From the NCBI GenBank assembly GCA_001643675.2, contig LSRY02000091.1:1-30201 (forward strand): a stretch of 30,201 bases of DNA, read 5' to 3'. Below the pieces are notes generated by a model. The model searched no databases. It was not told the origin of the DNA and was given only the letters and a program-made list of their open reading frames with translations. Origin of the DNA: Monocercomonoides exilis (lineage: Eukaryota; Preaxostyla; Oxymonadida; Polymastigidae). This document shows positions 1 through 12,470 of this stretch, piece after piece (positions within the stretch are counted from its first letter, which is position 1; the number at the start of each line of letters is the position of its first letter). Position numbers and translations under genes: made by a program.

Positions 1-2409
1 CTTTTTGCATTCCAAATGCCGGGTTGATTGGGTGGGAATTGCATCTGATTTGCTTGGCCAACAATATTCGGTGCATCAGGCTGTTTGTTTACATCGAGCT
101 TCTTGGTGAAGATGCCTCCTTTGAAATTCATAGGCTGCTGCCCTCTTATCAAAGTTGGTGCTGCTGGAGCAGGGACGTTGGTGTGGGTGAACTGGGGAAG
201 CTGGATGATGCGCTGTTGGTGTGCATGTGTGACTGGCAATGGAGAAGGGGAAGGAGAAGAAGAAGGAGTAGAAGGAGAATAAGGAGAAGAGGAAGGTGGG
301 ATATGCACTTTAGGTGTGAAAGGAGGAGGAACATTGGAAGGCTTGGCAGTCTGTTGCGTGGGCAAAGCAGGGCTCAATGCCTCAGGCTGCTGAGAAGGTT
401 GCTTTGTTGAAGGCAAAATGGCCATCTGCTGCTGTGGTTGTGGATGAGATTGAGGTTGTGATTGAGGTAGTGGCTGAGGCAGTCGTTGCTGCATCATCAT
501 CATCTGTTGTTGTTGCTGCTGCTGTTGTTGTTGATAGCGATGGTCATACATCGTGTGAGGAGGACGCTGGCTGTCAGGCATGTGGAACTGGTATGTGCCA
601 TAAGGCTGGGGCAGCGCCGGTGGTACTGACTGTGTGATGAACGGGTGATGAAGAGCTTCTGCAGCAGATGGGCGCTGTTTGGGGTTGATGCAGAGGAAGC
701 CTGACAGAAGATCCCAGGCCAAGTCGCTGATGTACTGCGGACGGCGGATGGGGAAGTTGATTTGGCTGTGTGATTGAAATGGATGTGTTGGGGAATAGGA
801 AGTGGATAAGTGAATGAATTAATAGAAAGAGATAATTGAAACAGAAGTGTGATTGAGAAGTTAATTGGTAAGATTTGATAGGAGTTTCAGCGCAGAGCGC
901 CAAAACATTAAAAATGTTCTCACAAAAAGATCAGCAAAACTTCATCAAAAAGAAAGAAAGAAAGAAAGAAAGAAATTGTTTATCTTTCTTTAGCAACAGG
1001 TTTTAAGCACATTTCCTGTTTGCAAATAAATGCCAGCAATGTTCTCGAAAAATCACCATTTGTCATGCACACACATACCGGCATATGTACTGAATGAGCC
1101 TGGTCTGACTGGATGTCTCCCTGTCAGCATCTGATACATAATCATGCCCAGCGCCCATATGTCAATCTTTTCGTCGTATCGGTGCTCTCGAGACAGAAGC
1201 TCTGGTGCCTGGTCATTGATAACATGCAAAATTGAGTTTTCATATTTTTAAATTTTTTTACAAAGTTTTGAAATATTATTGGAGAAATCATAATGGAGAA
1301 ATGCACACCGCATTTAAAGGGGTGCTGATAATGAAATAAATGCATTTTAATATGTAAGTTTTGCGGAATTGTAAATAGTCAAAGCAAAACAATTATGTGT
1401 TAATTTAGACAATGGAAAATCTTGATTCTTTTATTTTAAAAAAATGAATGAATGCAAACCCGCACTGAGTCATTGTTGCGGCAAAAGTCATTTTCTTTGA
1501 ACGAGACAGTCCGAAATCTGTGATCTTTGCAATCATCGATGAAGCCTTGAAAGTTCCTGATGGATCGTGAAGGAGAACGTTGTCTGTCTTCATATCCCTA
1601 CCACGCAAACATATTTGAAAAAGATTTTTTATTAGTAATGTAATTTAATTGGTATGAGTGTTCGTGCAGAACCTGTGAATAATTCCCTTTTTGTGAATTT
1701 GTTGAAGTCCATCCACTAAATAAGAAGTTGCTTTTTAAAATAACAATAAACAAATCAAACGAATTTGTTCTATGTAATATCTTGTGATAGACTCAGAAAA
1801 TTTTTGCATTTTCGAAGAAGCTCGGTAACAGACTGCAAAATTAATCATTTTTATCAAAATTATAATGTATTGGAAAACCAAACCCCAAAATTTGCATATT
1901 CCATGAACATTATAACATAACCTTCCATTTTTTTCATTTGAAAAACTTAATAATGTGATTCGTTTGCGCACTATTGCAAGAGAATTTTTAGATTTATTCA
2001 CAAATCATTTTTCTACTCAAACTGTTGAAGCGCGACAGCAGCCTCCCATTCGCGTGGGAAATAATTTGCTTGTGGAATAACCTTTACAGCCATTTGGACA
2101 TGATCATTTGTTTCACCTAAAAATACTCTTAATTACTTTTATGAAAAGCAAAAATATCTCAAATTCAAACCTTCCAAATGCTCCTTCCCTGTGTATAATA
2201 TGAAAAATATTTTTAATTTTAAATGAAATATATTTATTTCTTTTGTGTCAAACCTAAACAACAAATTGGCTTGAAATATCATTCCATCAAAATAAAAAGT
2301 AGCCGAAATATTATAAAATTAAGCATTGAAAATATAGCATATTTACCTTAAGTCCTATATGTGATATAAAATTGCGTTCTCCATCTGACAAATGTCGAGC
2401 TGGACACAT
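1..2409 (-). CDS. Ser/Thr protein kinase with Pro/Gln-rich C-terminal tail (3' end outside window)
   Basis: A eukaryotic protein kinase that would phosphorylate Ser/Thr on unknown partners. Exons, 5' to 3' on the minus strand: 2409-2347, 2188-2171 (tentative, P-loop GAFG), 2116-2017, 1970-1884, 1832-1761, 1730-1673, 1597-1460, a 16-nt microexon 1324-1309, 1208-1079 and 765-1. Visible motifs: MAVKV (VAIK Lys), NHIIKFF, the hinge MFMEYANFG, HRDMKTDNVLL (catalytic loop, split by an intron inside HR|D), ITDFGLSRS (DFG), GTPLNAAPE (activation segment, built by the microexon), DIWALGMIMYQMLTG and QRPSAAEALHHPF (lobe end). A tail of more than 190 residues follows, with a polyQ run, a Met run and Pro/Ser repeats, still open at base 1. 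Three or four one-base frame breaks occur, at A runs 1941-1945 and 1797-1800 and near the exon 2/3 and 9/10 joins. The sequence resembles NEK/ULK-like kinases, but I do not assign a subfamily. Start chosen: ATG at 2409. Confidence 0.85.
947..975. repeat. (AAAG)n microsatellite in kinase intron
   Basis: About seven copies of AAAG lie within the intron between kinase exons 1208-1079 and 765-1. Confidence 0.9.
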
Positions 2410-2989
2410 GCAAACAAAAAATGAAAAAATAAGAAAAAACAAATTTTTAATATGGTTTCCTTGAAATACTGATTTCATGTTATTTTGTTGTTAAGTGCAT
2501 CGGCATTCTTTTTGTGAAAACAATGATCATTTCTGTCTCTCCTAAGCTTGTTTTTTTTTTTTTAAATTAAATTCTTGAATCATAATAATATTTCAAAAGA
2601 AAGAAGAAAGTTAAAGGTTATATTGTTAATATTCTAAGAAGGAAACGCTCTTTCAAAAATTTTCTTGAATTTCAACAATTATGTGAAAGAAAGCCAATTT
2701 TTGTAAAACGAGGCTAATTTTCATATGTTATTGCTAATAATTGCACAAAACATTGGAAAAGTAATCGGATTTCATTTATTGTTCGATTTTAAAGGGAATT
2801 CAAAATATTTATCGAAATTTTGATGGCAAAAATTGTTATGATCTAGCCCGTTCTTTTATTATTGATGAATGATGGATGGAGAAAATTTGATTATACCTAA
2901 AGATAAAGTATTCTCGTAATATATGATATTTTTATGTTAATAATGTGTATTAAAGTACAATTTGGTTTACTTTGTCTTCCTTCTCTTAG
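2410..2989. other. Intergenic space between divergent kinase and transporter genes
   Basis: AT-rich sequence that must hold the 5' regions of both head-to-head genes. An ATG-ATG at 2869-2874 opens a 13-codon frame that ends at a GT (2908) and could be a first coding exon of the transporter. It is out of phase by one base with the exon at 2990, so it is only tentative. No clear core promoter element was recognised. Confidence 0.4.
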
Positions 2990-4453
2990 GAATGGCAATG
3001 TTATGTTCATGGAATAGCATTGTTAGCGCTGTTTGTCCACTTACCAAAAACATAATAATGTTCGAGTTTAGTATAAGAGTTAAACGCTGTTTTTTTCAAT
3101 ATTAGGCTGATTATTTTTAAAACGTCTTCCTGCAAGCGCAAATATGTCTCTTTATACAGTGGCATACAATGTTGGATGTGTACCTGTTATGTTTTTAGCA
3201 ACAGCACTTAGCGCTCGCCTCAATTATTTCTTGGTTATTTGTATCCCAATAATTATAAATGCAATCATGATGGGAGTTCTCCCAATTATCGGAACTTTCC
3301 TTTCTGGCACTGCAGCTGCTCAATGGCTTATATTTGTCATATGCATAATTTGTGGTGGTTGCACTGGACTAATTAATGCAGGAGGGTTTGGACTTGGAAG
3401 TGTTTTTCATCACATCATACTCAAGGAATAATGCTGGGTCAAGGAATCGTGGGATTGATCAGTATTGTTCCACTTATTCTCCATGTTTCGATTCCTGGCG
3501 ATAATACCGATACAGTTGGAATGATATTCTTTTGCTTTGCAGCAGTTATAAATGTTCTGGCTTTGATAGCAACACTTTTACTGAAGGTTATTCCATATTC
3601 AAAGTGGGTTATTCAAAAATCAAGTAATTCTACGAAAAATTAAATGAAAATCAGCCATTAATTCTCGAAGAAGCAAATGCTTCTCAAATTGCGAAAGGCT
3701 CTATTAATTCTGATGAGAAAGAAGGGTCAAAGTCGGTATTTGAGCAAGTGAAAGCATTTATAAAGCAAATCATTCCAGTTGCGAAAAAGAAATTTTGGTG
3801 GGGTTTTGCAATCTTTGACCTTTTCTTTTGGTCTCTTCTTGCTTTTCCATCGATTTTTCTTGCCGTTCCATCACAAAAAGGGCAATTCGAGGGACCTTTT
3901 TTGCAGTCATTGTGGAGAGTTTGAAATTTCGTTTATTCGAAAAGTAAAACCTATTTTGGAAATATTTTGCAATTTTTTAGTATCTGAAGTTGAATATACA
4001 TACATTCTGGGATTTTGCCATTCGGTTTTTTACAAACCTCCGTCCGCTATATAAATCCTGCAAAGTGATGAACATTATATCTGCTGCAAGATCCGTTTGT
4101 TAATTTTGAATTTTTTGATTTTAATGAAATAATATTCCATTCGTAAATTTGAATCTCTACATGATCGTTTGTTATTTGTAATCTAAATAACATAGATTAT
4201 TGTGCTTTTCCTTTTTTTGTGTGTATTTGTTCCAGCTTTTCAGCAAACATGGCTTGTTGTCATCGTTATCTCATGCTTCTCTATAACTAATGGTTATCAT
4301 AGTACTGTTATCATGTCGCAAGCAGGTTCTGATCTTACTGATGATACAGAAAAAGCAATATGTGGAACATTTATGTCACTGTGTTTTAACATTGGCTTTT
4401 TCATTGGTTGTCTGGCTTCAATGTTAGTAAGTTATTTAATTGATAAGAGATAA
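2990..4453 (+). CDS. Equilibrative nucleoside transporter (ENT/SLC29 family)
   Basis: A multi-pass membrane carrier expected to move nucleosides or nucleobases down their gradient, for purine/pyrimidine salvage. Exons: 2990-3030, 3106-3918, 3981-4094 and 4196-4453 (stop TAA). TM1 carries MAMLCSWNSIVSA, matching the ENT 'PWN' region. DYFLKRLPAS...LYTVAYN matches the start of TM2, and NAGGFGLGSVF followed by GQGIVGLIS is the ENT TM4-TM5 signature. A hydrophilic loop (about 3640-3770) precedes TM7. NIHTFWDFAIR keeps the TM8 Asp and Arg of the family motif FDxxGR. FSITNGYHSTVIMSQAG and FNIGFFIGCLASML are TM10-11. The protein ends straight after the last TM, as ENTs do. Frame breaks at T5 3114-3118, T5 3413-3417 and A5 3635-3639 are each repaired by one extra base. 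The N-terminus is uncertain; see 2869-2907. Confidence 0.88.
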
Positions 4454-4672
4454 TAAGAAAATTGTATTTTCCACTTCAATTTTGCTTTGAAATTTTGAGA
4501 AACATGTGTTTCAAAAAGAAATTATTGCCCATAAACACTAATATCATATATTTTTCCAAAGATTAAAATGTGACATTGATGAACCAAGATTGTTTTTTTA
4601 AAAAAACTTTTTTGAAAATTTTGCCATTTATGATTTTTTCGTCTTTGCAATGAAAACTTTCTATCAATACGC

Positions 4673-4697
4673 AAAAAAAAAAAAAAAAAAAAAAAAA
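4673..4697 (+). repeat. Poly-A tract of 25 bases
   Basis: Uninterrupted A run. No coding retroelement is visible upstream, so it may be a plain microsatellite or a retroposed tail. Confidence 0.9.
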
Positions 4698-4831
4698 CAA
4701 GTGCGAATCATAATAAAGTGCATTAAACATTTGGCTGCTCTTATTTTTCATCACTCCATTGTTTATTTAGATCCAATTCATAACAATATGGAAGCAAAAT
4801 GTTAATGGGTCATAATTTTTGATATCATATG

Positions 4832-4975
4832 GGTGATTATTTTAGAAAGCATATTATTTGTTTCAAAATATTCGATTCGAAAATAACCCTTGAATATCAA
4901 CAAAAGAACACCAATAAATGAAAAACTCATTGAAGAAATCGTCATTTTTATTTGAGCAAAAACATTTAAACAGGT
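4832..4975 (+). mobile_element. Relic of a small MITE-like element
   Basis: It begins GGTGATTATTTT and shares a series of blocks with 27327-27480, among them a TTCGATTCGAA-like stretch, a GAACATCAA-like block and ATTYGAGCAAAAACATTT, in the same order and spacing. The matching right end is not evident, so it is probably truncated. Confidence 0.45.
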
Positions 4976-5566
4976 TTATTTGATGATTTTTTTTTGATCA
5001 TCAAAAAAGATCAAAAATCGAAAAATAAAATATATTGTGGTATTTTTGATCAAGAAGTTAAAAATGATTTTTGCAAGTATTTAACTTTAATTTCTGTAAT
5101 ATATATATTTGTTTTATTTATAAGACCAAAAACATACCTATTTAACATTTTTTACGAAAAACGATTTTTGATCAAGTTTAATAAAAATTAACAAAAATAA
5201 ATAAGTTAAACCAACAAAACTCATCAAAAAGACAAAAAAAATATTCTTAACCTGTTAAACAAAGCTAATAAAAGGAAAAAATATTTAAAGAACTTAAAAA
5301 ATGCAACAAATTTGTGAATTTTTATTTTTCTGTGGAAAAAGAAATGTGCTTTTCATCAATCTAGCTGAAATCTCTTCAAAAAATTTCTATATCTGCTGAT
5401 CTGCTCAACAGATTCTGCAAACGAAGATTGTATTATTCAGGAAACTACAGTTAATAAAAATAATTGACTCTGTCCTTCACTTCTCTTTTTATTCTTTATT
5501 TAAAAATACAGGTTTTATTTTTTTCTCGATTCACTACATGGTTTCCTATCATTTCAACTCGACATT

Positions 5567-8500
5567 TTAAAATTCTCCCTTCGTTAACTTCGTGCTTTTC
5601 CTAAGTTCCTGCTCTTGTTGCTTTGTGAAGAAATCAACATTGAATTCGCCTGAGCCATCATTCGTTTTTTGTTTATGCCATTTCTTTCCCTTTTTCATCA
5701 TCATCTTCCTCTTTCTCTTGATCATCCTTTTCTTTCGTTTTTGCTTCCTCCTCATTTCACTCTCTCTCCATCATCGCTCTCATCTCTCCCTATGGCAACG
5801 ATATCTTTCACTAAACAAGCTACTCGCTTTGATGATCAAAATTGATGGCCTTCCGCTCTTCTTCCAAACCTTCTATCTTCTCTTTCTCTTCCTTCGGCTC
5901 TCAGCATCAGCAGCAATTAAACACTGGCATGCTTAGTTCTTCCCTCCCTTGTGGAGTTTGACACGTTCTGAATACTTTTCCCTTTCCCTTCTGATCCCAC
6001 TGCTCTCTCCCATGCTCGCTCTCAGAGTCGTTTAGCAGCGCTTCATCGAAGCTTCCTGGATCGTTCATAATATGTATTTAATTGGCTAGTCTGTGGCGTT
6101 ATCAATCAGCAAAAATTCAGATTGTGGAATAAGTTGCAGCTTGGGAAAAGAAGAAGAGGAAGGGAATGAAGGAGAAGGAGCAAATGGTTGAGGAATTGAT
6201 TATTCCCTCTTTCAAATACGATTCTGAAAAAGAAAGTTATACTGAAGATTGAGGAGAGCGTTTGGTAGCACAGAAATAACTGCTCTGCTGTGCTCGCTGG
6301 AATATGTTGTGACGTGGCTGTTTTGCGCTGCATTCTACTGAGGTGGAGAAGCTGTGTGCGTTCTTCAGGCAGTGGGTGGAGCATGTAATGGTGGGACCGG
6401 TATGGCAATTGAATTGGTACTGAGGCAATCGATGGAATATGCAGCAAAGGTGAGCACAGGAAAGAACGCAGTCGATACAAAGTGGGCGAATGACCTTGTG
6501 TGCGAGGAGAAGACGGACATGAACACCAATCTTCTTCTTCTTTTTTCATCTCTTTCGTTACACTCTCCTTTTCTTCATCCTCATCATCATCATCCTCCTC
6601 CGTATTTTCTCCTGTTCTTCTTTTTCCCAACAGGTGCATACAGATTAAGCAAAGCACAAGCAGTCATTATTTTCGCTATGTCAGTCGTTGTTGGTGAAGC
6701 CGGTAATCCTGCAAGATTCGACCCAACACCTCAGCTCAGCAAACAACGCAGCAGCTCTTCCATCGTAACTGTTGGTTCATTGTTCGCTTCATTATCCTTC
6801 TCGTTTCTCTTCTCCTTCTTCTTCTTCATCCAGCCCTCTTCCTTCAGCAAGCGCCTCTATGATTTCCGACGCTGTTGTTCCGCACAATTGCCTGTGGCGA
6901 GAACATCAGCTCGACAAGCTCGTTAAACAGCGCCTTGTCGAGTGAATTGGCAAACAGCTTGAACGACTTGGTGGTCAGCGAGAGAAGAATAGAAGAGGCC
7001 TTGTCGATGTATTCAGTGCATGGTGAGTACAGCAAGCGGAGGATGAGCTGGAGAATGCCTTTGCGCAGGAACACAGAGTGGAACACAGCACCGTTGGTGA
7101 TGAACTTGTTGGTTACACGAAGAGAAGAAGAGACAAGGGGTACCAGTGGAAACTGGATGTGAATATATTTGTGTATTTGTGAATAATGAAACGAACGAGC
7201 GAAAAAGTGGGTGTAAAAAGGAAGAAAGAAAAAGAATTCGAAAAGAAAGAAAGAAAATTTTGTGAAATGAAATTTCAATTTATAGTTTCTGGCAAACCTC
7301 ATGAAACTGATCAATTGCTTTGCAACAGCGTCATTCAGCCAATAACCTTTATTCACTTAGCAAGACAATTGAAAAATCATAGATATTATTCCACAATCAT
7401 AACTATTCATCATTTGAGAGTGAACAAAAAATTGTGATTAAGATAAATATATGAAAAGCAAAGTCCAGATTAACAAATATAAATGAATCAATTAATCAAA
7501 TATATTTTATTTTATAGAAAAATTCAAAATTTCCATACAATTCTGGTTCGCTATGTGGGTCATTGCGTTTAGTCCCCTCAGCCTGTGGATGTCGTCGAAG
7601 CCGCAGACCATTAACTGTTCAATAGAAAACGCACAGCGCAGCGAAGGTGGAACATCCATCGACAGAAAAGCGCTGCAAACGACACTGGCACATAGATTAA
7701 TCACATTCTATTGCTTCACTTTGAACGAACGCCCTAAGCTGTGCTTGATGGATGGCAGGTTGGCTGGGAAAAGAGAAAAGGAAGAAGAAGAAGAAGAAGA
7801 AGGTAGTGGTGATGATGGTGATGAAATGGGAAAAGAAGAAGAAGTGAATGAAGATGATTTGTTAGTAGATGCAAACGTTGAGAAAGTGATCGCGTTTCGA
7901 TAAGTTGCTGCTGAATACTTCTTGGATTTTTGATTTCTAGCTGAAAAGCTGAGAAAAGCGTGGTTTCAATCGACACGGGCTTATTCTTCCTCTGATCCCA
8001 TTCTATTTTTCTTTTGAGCCCCTTTCTTTATGAGTCTTTATAATATCTCTGCCAAATCCATCTTCTTTCCCTTCTCCTCTTTCTCCTCCTTCTCCCCACC
8101 CACCAAAATCCCCTAGCCAGCCACATACGCTCCATAGTTCAGAAAGATGCTCTGTGGCTCAAACACATCCCTCGTCGCTGACACGCTGCTGCTTGCAAAC
8201 ACACCTGCATTACCCAATCTGCTCTTCCCGAGAATCGCACGAGGGATCGGCACAGTCACAAGCGGAGGCAGCGAGAAGGATGAAATAGAAGAAGAAAGAG
8301 AGGAAGAAGACATGTTTGATAAAGAGGCAGCGCTTGTGCAAGATTTGTAGAGGGAATTCTGTGTGAGAGAAGAGGGGTCTGTGGAAGGAGATGAAGGCTT
8401 GAAGAGATACAGCGGAGTTCCAACAAGACAGAAGAGGCAGACAATTGTGTGTGGCAAGCGGAAAAAAAAGGAGCAGCAAATTTCTCAGAGGCTGTGACGT

Positions 8501-11500
8501 TTTGAGTGAACAGTGGGAAGATGAGAGTGTGCTGCCGAACGAGTAAAATGTCTGCTGATGTTCATCCATCATCGCTTCCTTCTTCTCTTCCCCAATCCCT
8601 CCTCTTCCTTTCTGTTGCGATCTGCGCAAGTCTTGTTTCGAAAGCGTCAATTTGCGATGTGCAAAACTCGTCTTTCTTATTTGTCTTCATCTTTGCTTCG
8701 GTTCTTCACGTGATTCCCTTTCCTCTGCTCTTCGCTCAACTTGCTTTTGAATATCTCTTTTTTTTGTCTCTTCCATTTGAACATGCAGTGCTTTCTCTTC
8801 GCTTCTTGGAGGTGTCATAAAGCGAGCTGATGAACGCAATGTGCCTTGAAGCTCCTTCCCTCTTCCACCGCCATTTCTCATTCGATGCCCATTTGCTTCA
8901 TTCACCCTGTTCAGCACAGCCGGAGCGCGGAAGCCGTACGAAGTGCTGAAGCAGAGCGGAATGCGCCTCTGGGGAAGAGGAAAACAGTTCAAATGCACAT
9001 TCAGCGAAGCTGCAGAATGCATTGATAGCGATGATGTTGTTGAAGATAGCCTAACCAAATGAGATAATTTTTTGTATGGATTATTCAGTTATTGATTGAA
9101 AATCTTGCTCACATTCGAATGTTGCGGATCTGATCCAATGTTAAGAGAGAGGACACGTCAAAGAAGAAGAAGAATGTGATGAAGAAGTGGGAAAAGAAGA
9201 AGAAGAGGAAGAGGACAAAGAGGAAGAGAATAAAGCATTCTCAAGAGACAGTTCAGGAAATGCATCAGAAAGAAAGGATGGTTGTGCTTCTCTTTTCAAA
9301 TCGCGTTGCGTTCTTGCATGCCTTCTCTCTCTGCCTGCACAGCTGTCTGAATGCATTCCATTCCTCTTGCAAAAACTGCCTTTGCTGGTGTCTGCACAAC
9401 TGTCTGTCTCTTTGAAAATATATTTTGGCTGTCCTGCTCCTTTCTGATCTTTCTCCTAATCGCAGCAACGGTTGGCCAGATGACAACAGGATGCAAATGT
9501 TTTTAATTGCTCCATTAACTTTTTCTTCCACTGCTCAATGACGTGAAAACTGCTGTATCATCAGAAGAATGAGAAGAATAACAAGTCAACGAAGAAGAAG
9601 ATGAAATATCCGATTAATTGTGATGTGCACAATAAAAATGTGTTGTATCAGAGGAAATGGAAGATAACATTAATAATTCCTCTTCGCTTTCACCTTCTCT
9701 CTCCTTCCTCTTTCTCTCCCCCTTCTTCATCTTATCTCCATCTTGATTTCCATCACTTCCCTTCTCTCTGTACGCACGCCTACTCCAAAACCCCTCTTCC
9801 ATCAGCGCTTCTGTCTCTTCGCTCTGTACAACCCACTCCTCACACAGCTACCTGCTTTCCACATGATACTTCGGTGAGGCCTCTGCTTCCACTTCGTTCA
9901 AAAATTTCATTCAAACAGACAATACAATACGATTACATTTGTACTCCGCTCCTCCTCTTCTGCAATTGCTCCATTTCCAGTGCTCTTCCGTTCTTTGATG
10001 TTACAACATCTCTTCTTCTCGTTCTTCTTTGGAATCTTCATTTCAATCAGTCATTCTATTGCCTCATTTTCATCTCTCTTCCATCTTCTTTATCATCATC
10101 TCCACAATATGCTCTTTTCAGTAGTGGAAGCGCAATCGACAGAATTCCCTGAACTTCATCAGCATCTCATAGAGCGAGTTGACACACGTCACCGCCACGA
10201 AATACGCTGCCAGCGCTAACAAAACACATGGCAGCACAACATTCGGTAACTACATCACATTCACAAAAAATAGAGCAGACAATATTATGTACTTCACAGC
10301 CTCCAGATGCTCTGCTGCCACATGCGCTCAAAAGATCGTGGTGCAATGTAATTGACCAGATGCTGCAGGGTGCAGCGCCTCTCCACACACGCGCCCCATC
10401 AGCACCACTGCAACAAACGAAGATATCATTATTCCTGCTGGCGCATTCAGTTGCATCGACAGCGGCTGGAACACATGCTTCACAACCAGACACGAGTACA
10501 CACTCCGCGGCTCAGTCCCGCATGCCTGCAGCCCAACATCAGTCGGTATATCTTCCTGTGGTAGTGCCTTTAGCTGTGCTGTGTCGTCTGTCCCAATGAC
10601 TATCCCTGTAGAAAACACAAACGAAGAAGTCGAAGAAGAGGCAGAAGTGTGCGCAAATGTTTCTATTCGTCGGGCTTCGATAATGACTAAAAAAAAAAGA
10701 AGATGCATAATTTCACAATAAAATCAAAAGAAAATACTAAAAAAAATTATTGAAAATATATTAATTCATGCCTTTGAATTCTTCAGATCCGACGTTTTGA
10801 ATTGAAACAAATTAATCATCATCGATTCAATTTTCTTTCTTCGCTTCCTCTTTCTATTCGGTTGAGTCACAATCATTAAATCCCAAGACAACCTCCCTGA
10901 TCAACTTCCTTCCTTCATTCTCCCCCCCTCCCCTCCTCCTCCTCTCTCTCTCTCATTCACACTTCTCACTCTTCCCAATGAGCTGCAACAAATATCTGCT
11001 TGTGAATACATTCACAAAATGAAAAGAAAGCAGCTGCTTCGAGGCAAGCTGTCACAATACAAAGTGGAAGAACATGCAATCAATGAGGGGAAAAATGTGA
11101 GAAGGAAGAGAGAAGGAAGGATGAATGAGGAGCGATGACAGAAGAGAAACATGCTGAACGTGCTCTGATTCCATGCAGCAGCCTCAAATGTAAAGAATGG
11201 AGGCATCTCATTCGCCAGGCAGTGCAGCTCGAAACTGCAATTGAAGAGATGGGCAAACAACAGAGAAGATGCAGATATCCGGAAAGAAGAAGAGGAGGAG
11301 GAATTGCAGCAGAAGATGTGCTTGATAGCCATATGTGTGCTACACAAACAGAAACACCAAATTGTCAATGCAAAGTTTGCTGTTTGCAACAATTACAAGT
11401 TCTTTCAGCAGTAAAATCCAGTTGCAGTTGGGCAGAATGTTGTTCGACTGCCAACAAATATTTGATAATTGGATGTCTCGTCGTTGGCTGTTCTACACTC

Positions 11501-12016
11501 TTTTGAAGCAAAAGCGGAATCAGAAATAGAATTTCGCAGCCTTCCACGTCTGCCTGGCACAGTCCGAGAAACAGGAAAACCTTATTAATATAATTGACAT
11601 CTTGAAATTCTCCTTTTTTCCAATGAATTGTTGCCTTTTTTGTAATAAATATCCTTCCCTTGATATTGCAAGCCACTTTTTTTTTTGCCAAAAAACTGCT
11701 CCCACTGCCTTATATTCCAAATTCTATAAAACTTTGTGCAGATTTTGTCCTTCACAGAATTCTATCCTTATATCGACATTCAATAAAACATCATTTGAAT
11801 TTGTTTTAATCTCATGCACCAAATAAAAATCAGGAATCTTACATAACTTCATTTGTTCCCCAATGGCTATATAATAATATGTTCTATTCTCATCGCAATG
11901 CTCTCCAACGTGAAGATTTGCTATTTGACAGACAAGAAAAGTTCCTTTTCTTTGAAAAGGAAGCAAACAGAGCAGTTTTCCAATATAATGAAAAAATTGT
12001 AATATTACAATAAAAA
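5567..12016 (-). CDS. Large helical-repeat (ARM/HEAT-like) protein, fragmented reading frame
   Basis: Minus-strand coding pieces that I link by strand, style and matching splice phases; the full exon chain is not resolved. Best parts: exon 12016-11733 (contains GTFLVCQIANLHVGEHCDEN), joined in phase through a 152-nt intron to 11580 onward (VFLFLGLCQADVEGCEILFL). Next come Ser-rich helical pieces at 11392-11012, 10660-10260, 9531-9141 and 9058-8210, and a Ser/Pro linker at 7920-7760. Exon 7720-7539 ends IANQN and joins in phase (386-nt intron) to 7152-6840, giving IANQN-FPLVPLVSSSLRVTNKF, a run of amphipathic helices typical of ARM/HEAT folds. Acidic runs follow (about 6815-6790 and 6620-6590), and there is a Lys-rich tail ending KSTKLTKGEF at 5567. 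At least six frame changes are needed. I recognise no family. It may be two genes rather than one, and 10.2-11.5 kb also has plausible plus-strand frames. Confidence 0.45.
7153..7538 (-). other. Long intron inside the helical-repeat gene
   Basis: Donor GTATGG at 7538 and acceptor ACATCCAG ending at 7153. Splicing restores phase (T|TT = Phe) and joins two helical segments with no frame error. It is longer than the 46-160 nt introns elsewhere in the window. Confidence 0.6.
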
Positions 12017-12027
12017 CTAAATTATAA

Positions 12028-12470
12028 AAAGTATTAGCAAACTGGTAAAAAGTTGGAAAAGTTAGTGGTTTTAAAAAAATGAAAGAAACAAAACTCCAGC
12101 TTTAATCAGAACCATATCTTTTGAATTTTTGAATATTTATTAAAAAAACAAGTATCAGGAAAAATTTTGATTTTTTGTTTAATAGTTATGTATGTGATAA
12201 GAGTTAGAAAAATGTTTTTCTGAATTTTAAAAACTTGTATTCATGGAAAAAACTTCTGTTTTCCGCTTCAAACAATGAAGATGACAGAAGGATCAGAATC
12301 TCGATGCCACTTTTTTTGTTCAAAATGGTTTATTTCATCGATTTAACTTCATATATTACTAAAAACTGCTTTTTGAAATCTGCAATTTTCGCCCTTTAGC
12401 GCGTAATTTTTGATCTTTTTGCCCTCGAAAAATTAAAATATAGGGTCGGATCCTTTTTTCATTCAAAAAT
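12028..12470 (+). repeat. Left terminal inverted repeat
   Basis: About 443 bp, matching the reverse complement of 19949-20392 almost base for base; most differences are one-base length changes in A/T runs. It includes the block GGGTCGGATCC near its inner end and TAGCGCGTAATTTTTGATC. Confidence 0.95.

Larger units (their letters stand above)
4454..5566. other. AT-rich intergenic region
   Basis: No gene is supported here. It holds a 25-base poly-A tract (4673-4697) and a relic related to the small element at 27327-27572. The short ORFs in it are very AT-rich and resemble no protein. Confidence 0.6.

Noticed and set aside
1861-3640. Kinase and transporter as true pseudogenes
   Set aside because: All visible catalytic and signature residues and the splice phases are intact; only one-base changes at A/T runs break the frames.
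4673-4697. Poly-A as the tail of a retrotransposon
   Set aside because: No reverse transcriptase or endonuclease frame and no target-site repeat are seen next to it.
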